DNA of 41,497 nt, from NCBI GenBank assembly GCA_902774815.1, contig CACYJV010000030.1, positions 1 through 41,497 of the forward strand, written 5' to 3'. Of this stretch, positions 8,838 through 17,496 are shown one piece after another. The translations under genes were made by a program, and so were the position numbers. The notes beneath the pieces are model-generated. The model saw only the letters and a list, made by a program, of their open reading frames with translations. It searched no databases and was not told the origin of the DNA. Source of the stretch: an uncultured Prevotellaceae bacterium. Lineage in GTDB: Bacteria > Bacteroidota > Bacteroidia > Bacteroidales > Bacteroidaceae. The number at the start of each line of letters is the position of its first letter. Position 1 is the stretch's first letter.

Positions 8838-10160
8838 ATGAAGAACAACACCGTCGGACCCGTAAAACATCGCTTCGTAGTGCTCGATGCGCTGCGCGGC
8901 TTCGCCCTCTTTGGCATCATCCTGGCTAATTTCCCGGAGTTCTCGCTCTGGACATTCCAGACTGACGAGGCGCTGCAACGCCTTCCCTCGCCTGAGGTCG
9001 ACAGCCTCGTGCGCTTCTTTCTCTATGTGTTTGTCGACGGAAAGTTCTACACCATCTTCTCCATCCTGTTCGGTATAGGCTTCAGCATCATCATTGCCAA
9101 CGCCGTGAAGAAAGGAGCCGACGGCTTCCGCATATTCTACCGCCGCATGACCATCCTCGCCCTCATAGGCCTTGCACACCTGTTGCTCGTCTGGAGCGGC
9201 GACATCCTCATGCTGTATGCCCTGATGGGCATGCTGCTCCCGCTGTTCTGGCGATGCACCGACGGCCTGTTGCTGCGCTGGGCGGCCTTCTTCCTGCTGC
9301 TGCCCATCGGCATCGAGGTGGCAAGGGCTGCCGTGGGCTGGTCGCTGGCTGAGGTGCCCTACGGCCTGTGGTGGTCGACCTGCGACCGCTTCGGCATCAC
9401 CGAGCAGAACTTCGGCACTTGGCTGCGCGACATCGACGGCTACCGCGGCCTGCACCAGTTCCTCATGCAGGGGGCGTGGGAGCGCCTGTGGGAGTTTGTC
9501 GACGGCAACCGTTACTTCAAAGTGCTGGGCCTCTTCCTCATAGGCCTGTACATCGGGCGCCGCCGGCTGTACGCTGCCGTCACACCGACTGACGCCGTCG
9601 CCTCACAGACAGCCGCCCAACTATCCGGCAATTCAGGTTATTCCGAATCTTCTGAACATTCCGGAACCTCCTGCAATACCATCCGAATGCTGCGCCGCGT
9701 GATGGGGTGGGGGACTGCCGTCGGCCTGCCGCTGTCGTTTGTCTATGCCTGGAGTGCCACCAACGGCCATCCCTGGGGCAACATCACGCACAGCCTGCTC
9801 TACACAGCCAGCGTCTATCCGCTCGGACTGGCCTACATCGCCGCCTTCGCCCTGCTCTTCCGCCGCACGGCAAAGGCTCCCTTCTGGCGGATGATGGCGT
9901 TCCCCGGCCGCATGGCCCTGACCAACTACCTCTCGCAGTCGGTCTGCGGCGTGCTCCTGTTCTATGGCATCGGCCTCGCCATGGGTGCCGACACCACGCT
10001 CATAGCCACCGAGATGCTGGCCGTCTGCGTGTTCCTCGGCCAGATTTTCGTCAGCGCCCTCTGGCTCAACTTCTTCCAGTTCGGACCCCTCGAGTGGCTC
10101 TGGCGCATGCTTACCTATGGTCGCCGCATGTCCATTCGGAAAGAACCATCTGGGAAATGA
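8838..10160 (+). CDS. DUF418 domain-containing membrane protein
   Basis: About 440 residues from the ATG at 8838. An open frame extends upstream to a TTG at 8766, but that part is translated repeat array and is rejected. The opening RFVVLDALRGFALFGIILANF is the hallmark of DUF418 proteins, which are polytopic inner-membrane proteins of unknown function, distantly like acyltransferase-type membrane proteins. Hydrophobic segments run through the protein (near 15-35, 70-90, 110-165 and five or six more after 270). A hydrophilic Ser/Thr-rich loop (about 255-290) interrupts the middle. The C-terminal part (FPGRMALTNYLSQS ... FQFGPLEWLWR) matches the DUF418 core. It lies in the GC-rich block, 152 bp after the S8 peptidase. 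Confidence 0.85.
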   Translation: MKNNTVGPVKHRFVVLDALRGFALFGIILANFPEFSLWTFQTDEALQRLPSPEVDSLVRFFLYVFVDGKFYTIFSILFGIGFSIIIANAVKKGADGFRIFYRRMTILALIGLAHLLLVWSGDILMLYALMGMLLPLFWRCTDGLLLRWAAFFLLLPIGIEVARAAVGWSLAEVPYGLWWSTCDRFGITEQNFGTWLRDIDGYRGLHQFLMQGAWERLWEFVDGNRYFKVLGLFLIGLYIGRRRLYAAVTPTDAVASQTAAQLSGNSGYSESSEHSGTSCNTIRMLRRVMGWGTAVGLPLSFVYAWSATNGHPWGNITHSLLYTASVYPLGLAYIAAFALLFRRTAKAPFWRMMAFPGRMALTNYLSQSVCGVLLFYGIGLAMGADTTLIATEMLAVCVFLGQIFVSALWLNFFQFGPLEWLWRMLTYGRRMSIRKEPSGK

Positions 10161-10278
10161 GCCACTTTTCTATCCTTTTGCATTCCCTTTTTGGCGATAA
10201 AGAACTGCGTTATTCCATGAAAACGAGCGCGATAGATGACGTAATAAACGTCATTATTCCTTAAAAAACGGCGCTTAA

Positions 10279-10310
10279 TTTGTGGATATAGACTTTTTAT
10301 AGTACTTTTG
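10279..10310 (+). promoter_or_regulatory. promoter for ychF
   Basis: TTTG at 10279-10282 and TACTTTTG at 10303-10310 are separated by 20 bp, a good match to the Bacteroidetes promoter. The ychF ATG follows 30 bp later. Confidence 0.75.
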
Positions 10311-10340
10311 CAGACAATAATAATAAACAAATAATCATCT

Positions 10341-11441
10341 ATGGCATTAAAATGTGGTATTGTGGGACTGCCGAACGTGGGCAAGTCTACCCTTTTCAAC
10401 TGCCTTTCGAGTGCAAAAGCACAGGCAGCTAATTTCCCGTTTTGTACGATTGAACCCAACGTTGGCGTGATTACCGTGCCCGATGAACGCCTGACCAAGC
10501 TGGCCGAACTGGTGCATCCCGGTCGCATAGTGCCTGCTACGTGCGAAATCGTCGACATCGCCGGCCTCGTGAAAGGTGCCTCCAAGGGTGAAGGTCTAGG
10601 CAATAAGTTCCTCGGAAACATCCGCGAAACCGATGCTATCATCCACGTTCTGCGCTGTTTCGACGACGATAACATCACGCATGTCGATGGAACTATCGAC
10701 CCCATCCGCGACAAGGAAATCATCGATACGGAACTTCAGTTGAAAGACCTTGAGACTGTCGATGCCCGTATCGCCAAGACCGAGAAGGCAGCTGCCGCCG
10801 GTAACAAGGATGCCAAGGTGGAATTCAGTGTGCTGAAGGCCTATAAGGAAGTGCTGGAGCAGGGCAAGAACGCCCGCATCGTGGAGTTCGACACCAAGGA
10901 CGAGCAGGATGCTGCCCGCCAGTTGTTCCTTCTTACTACGAAACCCGTGCTCTACGTGTGCAACGTCGACGAGGCTTCGGCCAAGGATGGCAATGCTTAT
11001 AGCAGTAGGGTAGAGGAGGTTGCCCGCGAAGAAGGTGCCGAAGTGATGATCATCGCAGCCAAAACCGAGGAAGACATTGCCGAACTGGAGACCTACGAGG
11101 ACAAGCAACTCTTCCTCGAAGAGCTGGGTTTGGAGGAGAGTGGCGTCAACCGCCTCATCAAAAAGGCCTACAAACTGCTGAATCTCGAGACCTTTATCAC
11201 GGCCGGAGAGATGGAAGTAAAGGCTTGGACCTACAAGCGTGGCTGGAAGGCTCCACAGTGTGCCGGCGTCATTCACACCGACTTCGAGAAGGGTTTCATC
11301 CGTGCTGAGGTCATCAAATACGACGACTACATTCACTATGGCTCTGAAGCAGCCGTTCGCGAAGCCGGCAAGATGGGCATCGAAGGTAAGGATTACGTCG
11401 TGCAGGACGGTGATATCATGCACTTTAGGTTTAATGTTTAG
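10341..11441 (+). CDS. ychF: redox-regulated ribosome-binding ATPase YchF
   Basis: A 366-residue Obg-family P-loop ATPase, the usual family length. The P-loop GLPNVGKST is at residues 9-17, followed by the switch region (NFPFCTIEPNVG) and DIAGLVKGASKGEGLGNKFL. YchF proteins hydrolyse ATP in preference to GTP, bind ribosomes and act in stress responses. The C-terminal TGS domain (about 280-366) carries ETFITAGEMEVKAWTYKRG and DFEKGFIRAEVI. It has its own promoter and is followed by one copy of a GC-rich hairpin repeat before lgt. Confidence 0.97.
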   Translation: MALKCGIVGLPNVGKSTLFNCLSSAKAQAANFPFCTIEPNVGVITVPDERLTKLAELVHPGRIVPATCEIVDIAGLVKGASKGEGLGNKFLGNIRETDAIIHVLRCFDDDNITHVDGTIDPIRDKEIIDTELQLKDLETVDARIAKTEKAAAAGNKDAKVEFSVLKAYKEVLEQGKNARIVEFDTKDEQDAARQLFLLTTKPVLYVCNVDEASAKDGNAYSSRVEEVAREEGAEVMIIAAKTEEDIAELETYEDKQLFLEELGLEESGVNRLIKKAYKLLNLETFITAGEMEVKAWTYKRGWKAPQCAGVIHTDFEKGFIRAEVIKYDDYIHYGSEAAVREAGKMGIEGKDYVVQDGDIMHFRFNV

Positions 11442-11445
11442 CAAG

Positions 11446-11475
11446 CCCACCCCCAGCCCCTCCCCAAGGGAGGGG
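11446..11475. repeat. GC-rich palindromic repeat (inverted copy)
   Basis: A C-rich tail (CCCACCCCCAG) is followed by the hairpin CCCCTCCCCAAGGGAGGGG. It is the reverse orientation of the repeats at 11552-11583 and 19766-19798. Together with 11552 it brackets the lgt start codon and could pair with it across about 76 bases. Confidence 0.8.
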
Positions 11476-11517
11476 ACGTCTGAATACCAATTATCTATCT
11501 GACTTACATTCACTATT

Positions 11518-12477
11518 ATGCTTCAACTATTATCAATCATAGCACATCAAGCCCCCCTCCTTGCGGGAGGGGTAGGGGGTGGGTTACTCTTCATCAACTG
11601 GAACCCCTCCGAAGTGATGGGCCACCTGGGTCCTATCACGTTGCGATGGTATGGCATGTGCTGGCTCATTGGCCTCGTGGGCAGCTATTTCATGGTGAAA
11701 TGGCTGTATAAAGACCAGAAAATCAAGGACGAACTGTTCGATCCGCTGTTCATCTATTGCTTCATTGGCATTCTGGTGGGTGCCCGTCTGGGCCACTGCC
11801 TGTTCTATGAGCCCGACTATTTCCTCTCTTCCGGCACCCATTTCATTGAGATGTTCGTGCCCATGCACCAAATGGCCGACGGCACGTGGAAATATACGGG
11901 CTACGCCGGACTGGCTTCGCACGGCGGAACACTTGGTTTGATGATTGCCCTCTGGCTCTATTGTCGCAATACAAAGATGAACATCTGGCACGTTCTCGAC
12001 GACATCGCCATTGCAACCCCCATCGCTGCCTGTTTCATCCGCTTGGGAAACCTTATGAATAGCGAGATAATAGGTAAGCCAACCGATGTGCCCTGGGCAT
12101 TCATCTTCGAGCAAGTCGATGGCATTCCACGCCATCCAGGACAGCTATATGAGGCGTTGGCCTACTTCTGCTTCATTTTCGTGATGCTCTATTTCTATCA
12201 GAAGAGCAAGAAAGATGAAGGCACTAAAGCCAGCAAACCTTCATCCTCCATCTCTCATCTGTCATCCAAAAAGGTCGGCAGTGGCTTCTTCTTCGGACTT
12301 GTGCTGACGCTTATCTTCACTTTCCGCTTCTTCATTGAGTACACAAAGGCCGATCAAGTGGATTTCGAGGCAGGCATGCCGTTCAACATGGGACAGCTTC
12401 TCTCCGTTCCATTCATCATCATTGGTATCGTATGCATGATCGGCGGCAAGTGGATGAAGACCGAAAAGACCTCCTAA
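11518..12477 (+). CDS. lgt: prolipoprotein diacylglyceryl transferase
   Basis: A 319-residue inner-membrane enzyme that transfers diacylglycerol from phosphatidylglycerol to the lipobox cysteine of prolipoproteins, the first step of lipoprotein maturation. The conserved opening [24 protein letters not shown] starts only at about residue 27. Residues before it ([13 protein letters not shown]) are encoded by a copy of the GC-rich hairpin repeat. Family signatures follow: [21 protein letters not shown], and [22 protein letters not shown] with the essential Arg and Asn/Glu residues. About seven membrane segments are visible, with a longer Lys/Ser-rich loop near 225-255. The ATG at 11518 is used because no later start precedes the conserved core. 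An exported-protein gene follows after 23 bp. Confidence 0.94.
   Translation: MLQLLSIIAHQAPLLAGGVGGGLLFINWNPSEVMGHLGPITLRWYGMCWLIGLVGSYFMVKWLYKDQKIKDELFDPLFIYCFIGILVGARLGHCLFYEPDYFLSSGTHFIEMFVPMHQMADGTWKYTGYAGLASHGGTLGLMIALWLYCRNTKMNIWHVLDDIAIATPIAACFIRLGNLMNSEIIGKPTDVPWAFIFEQVDGIPRHPGQLYEALAYFCFIFVMLYFYQKSKKDEGTKASKPSSSISHLSSKKVGSGFFFGLVLTLIFTFRFFIEYTKADQVDFEAGMPFNMGQLLSVPFIIIGIVCMIGGKWMKTEKTS
11552..11583 (+). repeat. GC-rich palindromic repeat inside lgt
   Basis: The hairpin CCCCTCCTTGCGGGAGGGG plus the tail TAGGGGGTGGG lies in frame at codons 12-22 of lgt, ahead of the conserved part of the enzyme. Similar copies sit at 19766-19798 (in frame in a lipoprotein signal peptide) and, inverted, at 11446-11475. 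Confidence 0.8.
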
Positions 12478-12500
12478 GCCTATACTTCAAACTACACCCT

Positions 12501-15500
12501 ATGACCAAACCTACCTTCCTGCTCATGGCTTTGTGGCTCACGCTGACCACTACATGGGCACAAACCGATGCCACTTCAAGCATCGTCAACCCCAATTTCG
12601 ACGGCCGAAGCTTTGCCGGTTGGCAACAACAGGGCATGTGGGTGCAGAATAACAACAGCTTTTCCCAAAAGAATAACTATGCCTATGCCGAGCGATGGGT
12701 TGCCAGTACAGGCAACCTGCCTGACACTTACATCCACCAAAGGCTCACCGGACTGACGCCAGGACGCTATACGCTGACCGTAGCTGCCCAGCACATCAAG
12801 CAGGGAAGCAGCACCGACGCAACGGGAGGCGTAGTCTTTGCCGACTGGGAGGAGACACCTGTCACCACTGCCACTGACTATTCCCTTGATTTCTATGTAC
12901 TTACGGGCGATGTAACCATAGGCTTTCGTTGCACTAACAGTACGGCTAACTGGATGGCTTGCGACAACTGGCGACTGACGCTGACCAGCTCTACCGATGC
13001 CAACCTGCGCACAGGCTTGTCGGCACTCATCAGCAAAGCCAACGCATTGGCCTCACAATCCATGAGCAACGATGTGCTTGGCAACCTGCAAACGGCCATC
13101 GCGGCGGCCCAAAGGCTCACCTCTACCGGCACAAGCAGTAGCATCACGCCGGCAGCAACCACCTTGAAAACTGCGATGTTGGCGGCCGAACGCAGCATCT
13201 TTGCAACGAAAACGTCGACATCGGGCAACGTTCCAACGGTCAGCACCGACACCCGTTATGCCCGTGGTGCTACGATGATCTTCGGCCGAAGCACTGTCAA
13301 CAGTTCTGCAAACCTGCTCGAAGAGGGTTTCTGCTATAGCACTTCGAACGCCGAACCCACCGTTTCAGACGAGCGAACCACCCGCTATGTCGAGAACAAC
13401 GGCCGCATCTACTGCCTCGATAACCTGCAACCCGGTACCTTCTACTACATCCGTGCCTACGCCGTCACTACCGATTACAAGGTGGGTTACGGCCAGGTGT
13501 TGCGCGTCTCCACCCTTCCCATGGGCAACGTCACATGGAGTCACGACAACGCAGGCAGCGACATCGAGAATCAACGCATCGGCCAGTCCATCATGGGTGC
13601 CGCCCATTACTGGTCGATCCTGACCAGTATCAAGGGCTTTTCGCCATCGTCGCACTACAGTTCCGGCACACCTACGGCCGACTGTTCATATGGTGGATGG
13701 ATCCGTGTGGGATCAAAAGAGGACTATCAGGCCACAGGTACGCTGATGCACGAGATGGGACACGGCATCGGAGTGGGCACTCACAGCACCTATTCGGGCG
13801 ACATTCGTACCGACAACACATCGGGCCAATGGCGTGGAAAACGTGCCACGCGCTTCCTGCAGTTCTGGGACAACAGCGAAGATGTGCGACTTACCGGCGA
13901 CAAAACACACCTTTGGGCCACCAATGTCAAGTCGTCGTTGAGCTATACCATCAACGGTGCTCAAGAAGATGCACACAGCGACGCCTCCTATTACGGCAAT
14001 TCCCTGCTGATGCAGGCCATCGTTGAGGATGGTCTGGCACCCGTTGGTGGCAACCTGCAAGGCTTGGCCTACACCCTGGACACACAGGATGGACAACCTT
14101 TCCTCATCCGTTGCAGCGACGATGACTTTGGTCTGCGCACCTCGTTCCTCGTCGATAACGGCGGCACCCTGCAGCTGAAGAAACTCACTACCGACGAGGC
14201 GATGACGCCAACCATGGCAGCCTTGTGGCTGATGGAGTTCCAACCTGCCACGCAAACCTATCGTATCCGCAACCAGCAGACCGGCCGCTACATCTACTAC
14301 GCTGCCGACAATACGTCGAATGGCTTCCGTACAACCACCTCGACGAGCAGCGAAATCGACCTCAGACTGCAGCTTTCGTTTGCCGATGTCACCATCGGAC
14401 TGAGCGGATCGACCATGAATCTCGACTGCTATCACATCATGCGGGCCACCAGTACGCCATCGCCGCAGGCCCTGTGTGCCATGTCGACCACCGTTACAGG
14501 TTCGCAACCCTTCAGCAATACCTTTGCTGCAACGCCTCAAAGGTGGATTATTATCCCTGCCGACCAGATGCAAAAGATCCAGCAAATCATGGACTTAGAC
14601 CAGGCACCCGACCTGGGTTACAACATCACAACGGCCATGGCGCCCTACCTATGCACTGGAAGTTTGAAGAATTGGACCAACGATGGCATGAAAGTCAACT
14701 ATCTCGACGGCGGCGCACCCTACATCAATCCATCTGACGGGGCCCGCATCGACTTCCCCTTCATTGAGCGATGGGTGAGCACAACCAATGGAACACTGCC
14801 CGACACGAAGATAGAACAGACCATCAACGAACTGCCTTCGGGCTACTACTACTTGCGTGGATCGTTCATCGCCTGCACACAAACCGATGCCGACATTGTC
14901 ATTTCTGGTGTCAAATTCTATGCTGGCGACCAGTCTGTCGACATCGCCACGGGCAATGGAACACCCAAACGCTATGCTTTACGCGTGAAGGTGACCGATG
15001 GAACCCTGACCTTTGGCCTCAACATCAAGTCGACACCGGCCAATTGGGTGGCCATGGACAACCTGCAATTGTTCTACGATGGCACTGAGGAAGAATATCT
15101 TTCGCTGGCCACACCCTGCCATCCCGTGCGCGTACCGATGATCAATACCACCTTCGACCAATGGAAAACCGATGGTTGGGAGTTGTCGGACAACTGGTCA
15201 TTGAACTACAATAACGGTGCTGAACACGAGCTTTTCAACTGGCCTTACGCTGAGTGGTGGGTCAACGCAGCGGCACAGGCCGACCGCAGCATGAGCCAAA
15301 CACTCACGCTTCGCGCTGGTTACTACACGCTGGATGCCGCCGTTGAAGCCACCCGACAGGACCAACCCGAATTGGAAGTCAGTGGTGTGACCTTGCGTTT
15401 CGACGACGAACAGATTGTCTGCCATACCGCTAACAAGGCTCCTCAGTGGTTCAGCGTGGGCAAAACCGTGGAGGCTGGCGAACACAGAATTGGCCTCTAC

Positions 15501-15752
15501 GTGCAGTCAACCGATGCCAACTGGGTGGCAGTCGACAACTACGTGTTGCGCTACTATGGTCCCCACAAGCTGCTTCAGGGCGACATCAACGCCGACGGGC
15601 AGGTTACGATTGCCGACGTAACGGCACTTGTGAACATCATTCTCGGCAAGAACGACCAGCAGACCGACACCTGTACGGCCGATATCAACGCCGATGGACA
15701 GGTGACAATAGCCGATGTAACGGCACTCGTGAACATCATTCTCGGGAAATAA
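12501..15752 (+). CDS. exported zinc-metallopeptidase-like protein with three jelly-roll repeats and C-terminal dockerin
   Basis: About 1083 residues from the ATG at 12501, which opens a clean signal peptide (MTKPTFLLMALWLTLTTTWAQ); an upstream ATG at 12432 lies within lgt and is rejected. Order: jelly-roll repeat (25-155), FIVAR-like helical module (165-235), fibronectin-like domain (245-335), peptidase-like region with HEMGHGIGVGTH at 417-428, beta-trefoil-like region (530-690), two more jelly-roll repeats (715-865, 875-1020), and a dockerin (1026-1083). The three jelly-roll repeats share YAE/FIERWV, LPDT..I.Q and ANW.A.DN. The dockerin has two near-identical DINADGQVTIADVTALVNII loops, expected to bind calcium. 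The zinc motif resembles HExxHxxGxxH but is one residue longer before the last His. Substrate unknown; a glycoprotein-directed protease is an inference. Confidence 0.75.
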   Translation: MTKPTFLLMALWLTLTTTWAQTDATSSIVNPNFDGRSFAGWQQQGMWVQNNNSFSQKNNYAYAERWVASTGNLPDTYIHQRLTGLTPGRYTLTVAAQHIKQGSSTDATGGVVFADWEETPVTTATDYSLDFYVLTGDVTIGFRCTNSTANWMACDNWRLTLTSSTDANLRTGLSALISKANALASQSMSNDVLGNLQTAIAAAQRLTSTGTSSSITPAATTLKTAMLAAERSIFATKTSTSGNVPTVSTDTRYARGATMIFGRSTVNSSANLLEEGFCYSTSNAEPTVSDERTTRYVENNGRIYCLDNLQPGTFYYIRAYAVTTDYKVGYGQVLRVSTLPMGNVTWSHDNAGSDIENQRIGQSIMGAAHYWSILTSIKGFSPSSHYSSGTPTADCSYGGWIRVGSKEDYQATGTLMHEMGHGIGVGTHSTYSGDIRTDNTSGQWRGKRATRFLQFWDNSEDVRLTGDKTHLWATNVKSSLSYTINGAQEDAHSDASYYGNSLLMQAIVEDGLAPVGGNLQGLAYTLDTQDGQPFLIRCSDDDFGLRTSFLVDNGGTLQLKKLTTDEAMTPTMAALWLMEFQPATQTYRIRNQQTGRYIYYAADNTSNGFRTTTSTSSEIDLRLQLSFADVTIGLSGSTMNLDCYHIMRATSTPSPQALCAMSTTVTGSQPFSNTFAATPQRWIIIPADQMQKIQQIMDLDQAPDLGYNITTAMAPYLCTGSLKNWTNDGMKVNYLDGGAPYINPSDGARIDFPFIERWVSTTNGTLPDTKIEQTINELPSGYYYLRGSFIACTQTDADIVISGVKFYAGDQSVDIATGNGTPKRYALRVKVTDGTLTFGLNIKSTPANWVAMDNLQLFYDGTEEEYLSLATPCHPVRVPMINTTFDQWKTDGWELSDNWSLNYNNGAEHELFNWPYAEWWVNAAAQADRSMSQTLTLRAGYYTLDAAVEATRQDQPELEVSGVTLRFDDEQIVCHTANKAPQWFSVGKTVEAGEHRIGLYVQSTDANWVAVDNYVLRYYGPHKLLQGDINADGQVTIADVTALVNIILGKNDQQTDTCTADINADGQVTIADVTALVNIILGK

Positions 15753-15786
15753 TCAATGCTATTTATGCAAAAAACTGCATATATTC

Positions 15787-15850
15787 TTGTGTGGCTGCAA
15801 TTTTATTCGTATCTTTGCAGCCACATTTGTATACCTATACAGTTAGGTAT
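15787..15850 (+). promoter_or_regulatory. promoter with two dyads upstream of the CoA-transferase
   Basis: TTG at 15787-15789 and TATCTTTG at 15810-15817 (20-bp spacing) form a Bacteroidetes promoter. A perfect 11-bp inverted repeat, TGTGGCTGCAA (15790-15800) and TTGCAGCCACA (15815-15825), straddles the spacer and -7 box, as an operator would. A second dyad, ATACCTA (15831-15837) and TAGGTAT (15844-15850), lies in the likely leader. Confidence 0.65.
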
Positions 15851-15893
15851 GTAACTCAAGAACATCGCAAACGTAAAACTAAACGAATAGAAA

Positions 15894-17405
15894 ATGGCTT
15901 ATCAACGCATGACACCAGCCGAAGCAGCAGCCCTCATTTCCGATGGCGAAACGTTGGCAACGTCGGGATTTACGCCCAGTGGATCGCCGAAAGGTTTCTT
16001 CCGTGCACTCTCCAAACGGGCCGTTGCGCTGCACGATGGTGGTCAGCCCTTCCAGATAGGACTCATCACGGGTGCCTCCACCTGCCAGAGTATCGAAGGC
16101 GATCTGGCAGCTGCACGTGCTCTGAAGTTCCGCGCTCCCTTCTCTACCAATAAGGATTTCCGCGTGCATACCAACCTTGGCGAAATCGACTACGAGGACA
16201 TGCACCTCGGACACATGGCCGAACGCCTGCGCCACGGCTTCTACGACAAGCTGGATTGGGCCATTATCGAGGTGAGCGACCTCGTCGAAGGCGAGGACAT
16301 GTGCAAGGCTTATCTCACGTCGGCTGGTGGTATCACGGCCACAGCAGTACGTCTGGCCAAGCGCGTCATCATCGAACACAACACTTTTCACAGTCCTCTC
16401 TCACGCTTGCTCCACGACACCTATGAGCCTACCGACTGCGGTTACGGTCGCATGCCGATACCCATCCTGACGCCAAAGGACCGCATTGGCGATAATTTCA
16501 TTGCCATCGAGGCCTGGAAAATAGCTGCTGTCGTGGAGACATGTCTGCCCGAAGAGGCCCGCACCTTTGGTGCACCCGATGCCGCAACCACACAGATAGG
16601 ACAGAACGTGGCCGAGGTTTTGGCCCGCGACCTGCAGATGGGGCGCATTCCAAAGACCTTCCTGCCCATACAAAGTGGAGTAGGGGCAACGGGAAATGCG
16701 GTCTTCAAGGCCCTCGCAGCCTCGAAGTTGATTCCTCGTTTCCACGTCTATAGCGAAGTGGTGCAGGACGCAGCTATTCACTATATGCTCGAAGGAAAGG
16801 TCATCGATGCCTCTGCAACGGCCATGACCGTCACCAATGAGCGCCTGAAAATGGTGTACGACAACATCGATTACTTTGCCAAGCACCTCACATTGCGCCA
16901 AAGTGAGATTGCCAACTCGCCCGAAGTGATTCGCCGACTGGGTGTCATCGCGCTGAACACAGCCCTCGAATGCGACATCTACGGCAACGAAAACTCCAGT
17001 CATGTGTGCGGTTCGACGCTCATGAACGGCATCGGCGGCTCGTGCGACTACGAGCGTAACGGTTTCATTTCCATCTTTACGACGCCTTCAACAGCCAAGA
17101 ATGGTACCGTTTCGGCCATCGTTCCTATGTGCTGCCATGTGGATTCCACCGAGCACGACGTCGATATCATCGTCACCGAACAGGGCATTGCCGACCTGCG
17201 CGGTAAGGGTCCGATGCGGCGAGCCGAAGAGATCATCGAGAATTGTGCCCATCCTGACTATCGTCCATTGCTGCGCGACTACATGAAACACATAGCTCCG
17301 ATGGGCCATGAGCCACAGTCTATGCGGGCAGCACTGGCCTTCCACGACACGTTCCTGCGCCGTGGCGACATGCGACTGACTGACTTCGGCGAGTATTTGA
17401 AATAG
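15894..17405 (+). CDS. succinate/acetate CoA-transferase (acetyl-CoA hydrolase/transferase family)
   Basis: A 503-residue enzyme of the acetyl-CoA hydrolase/transferase family (AarC, Cat1, ScpC-like), which moves CoA between succinate and acetate or propionate; in succinate/propionate fermenters it links acyl-CoA to carboxylic acid end products. Cytosolic. The N-terminal half has MTPAEAAALISDGETLATSGFTPSGSPK; the C-terminal half has PIQSGVGATGNAV, then ALECDIYGNENSSHVCGS, where the family's catalytic Glu is expected, and GIGGSCDYERNG and DIIVTEQGIADLRGKGP. Length is normal. The promoter overlaps a strong dyad, suggesting control by a DNA-binding regulator. The preferred substrate pair cannot be settled from sequence. 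Confidence 0.93.
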   Translation: MAYQRMTPAEAAALISDGETLATSGFTPSGSPKGFFRALSKRAVALHDGGQPFQIGLITGASTCQSIEGDLAAARALKFRAPFSTNKDFRVHTNLGEIDYEDMHLGHMAERLRHGFYDKLDWAIIEVSDLVEGEDMCKAYLTSAGGITATAVRLAKRVIIEHNTFHSPLSRLLHDTYEPTDCGYGRMPIPILTPKDRIGDNFIAIEAWKIAAVVETCLPEEARTFGAPDAATTQIGQNVAEVLARDLQMGRIPKTFLPIQSGVGATGNAVFKALAASKLIPRFHVYSEVVQDAAIHYMLEGKVIDASATAMTVTNERLKMVYDNIDYFAKHLTLRQSEIANSPEVIRRLGVIALNTALECDIYGNENSSHVCGSTLMNGIGGSCDYERNGFISIFTTPSTAKNGTVSAIVPMCCHVDSTEHDVDIIVTEQGIADLRGKGPMRRAEEIIENCAHPDYRPLLRDYMKHIAPMGHEPQSMRAALAFHDTFLRRGDMRLTDFGEYLK

Positions 17406-17439
17406 TACGTTGAGGTCAGCTTTGCCGTTATAGAATGGC

Positions 17440-17496
17440 TTCACATTGGTGAAGTTCCAAAAAAGCATTGCTTTCTATCCTATAAGGCAATAATAT
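17440..17496. repeat. short left part of 22-bp-period repeat array 2
   Basis: CATTG words at 17444 and 17466 are 22 bp apart. The second is in a perfect core, AAAGCATTGCTTT at 17462-17474. A weak third unit at 17484 merges with the left end of the inverted-repeat element. The array therefore appears on both sides of that element. Confidence 0.55.

Noticed and set aside
13713-14585. A 290-codon minus-strand open frame within the metallopeptidase-like gene
   Set aside because: The plus strand carries coherent domains here; the antisense frame has none.
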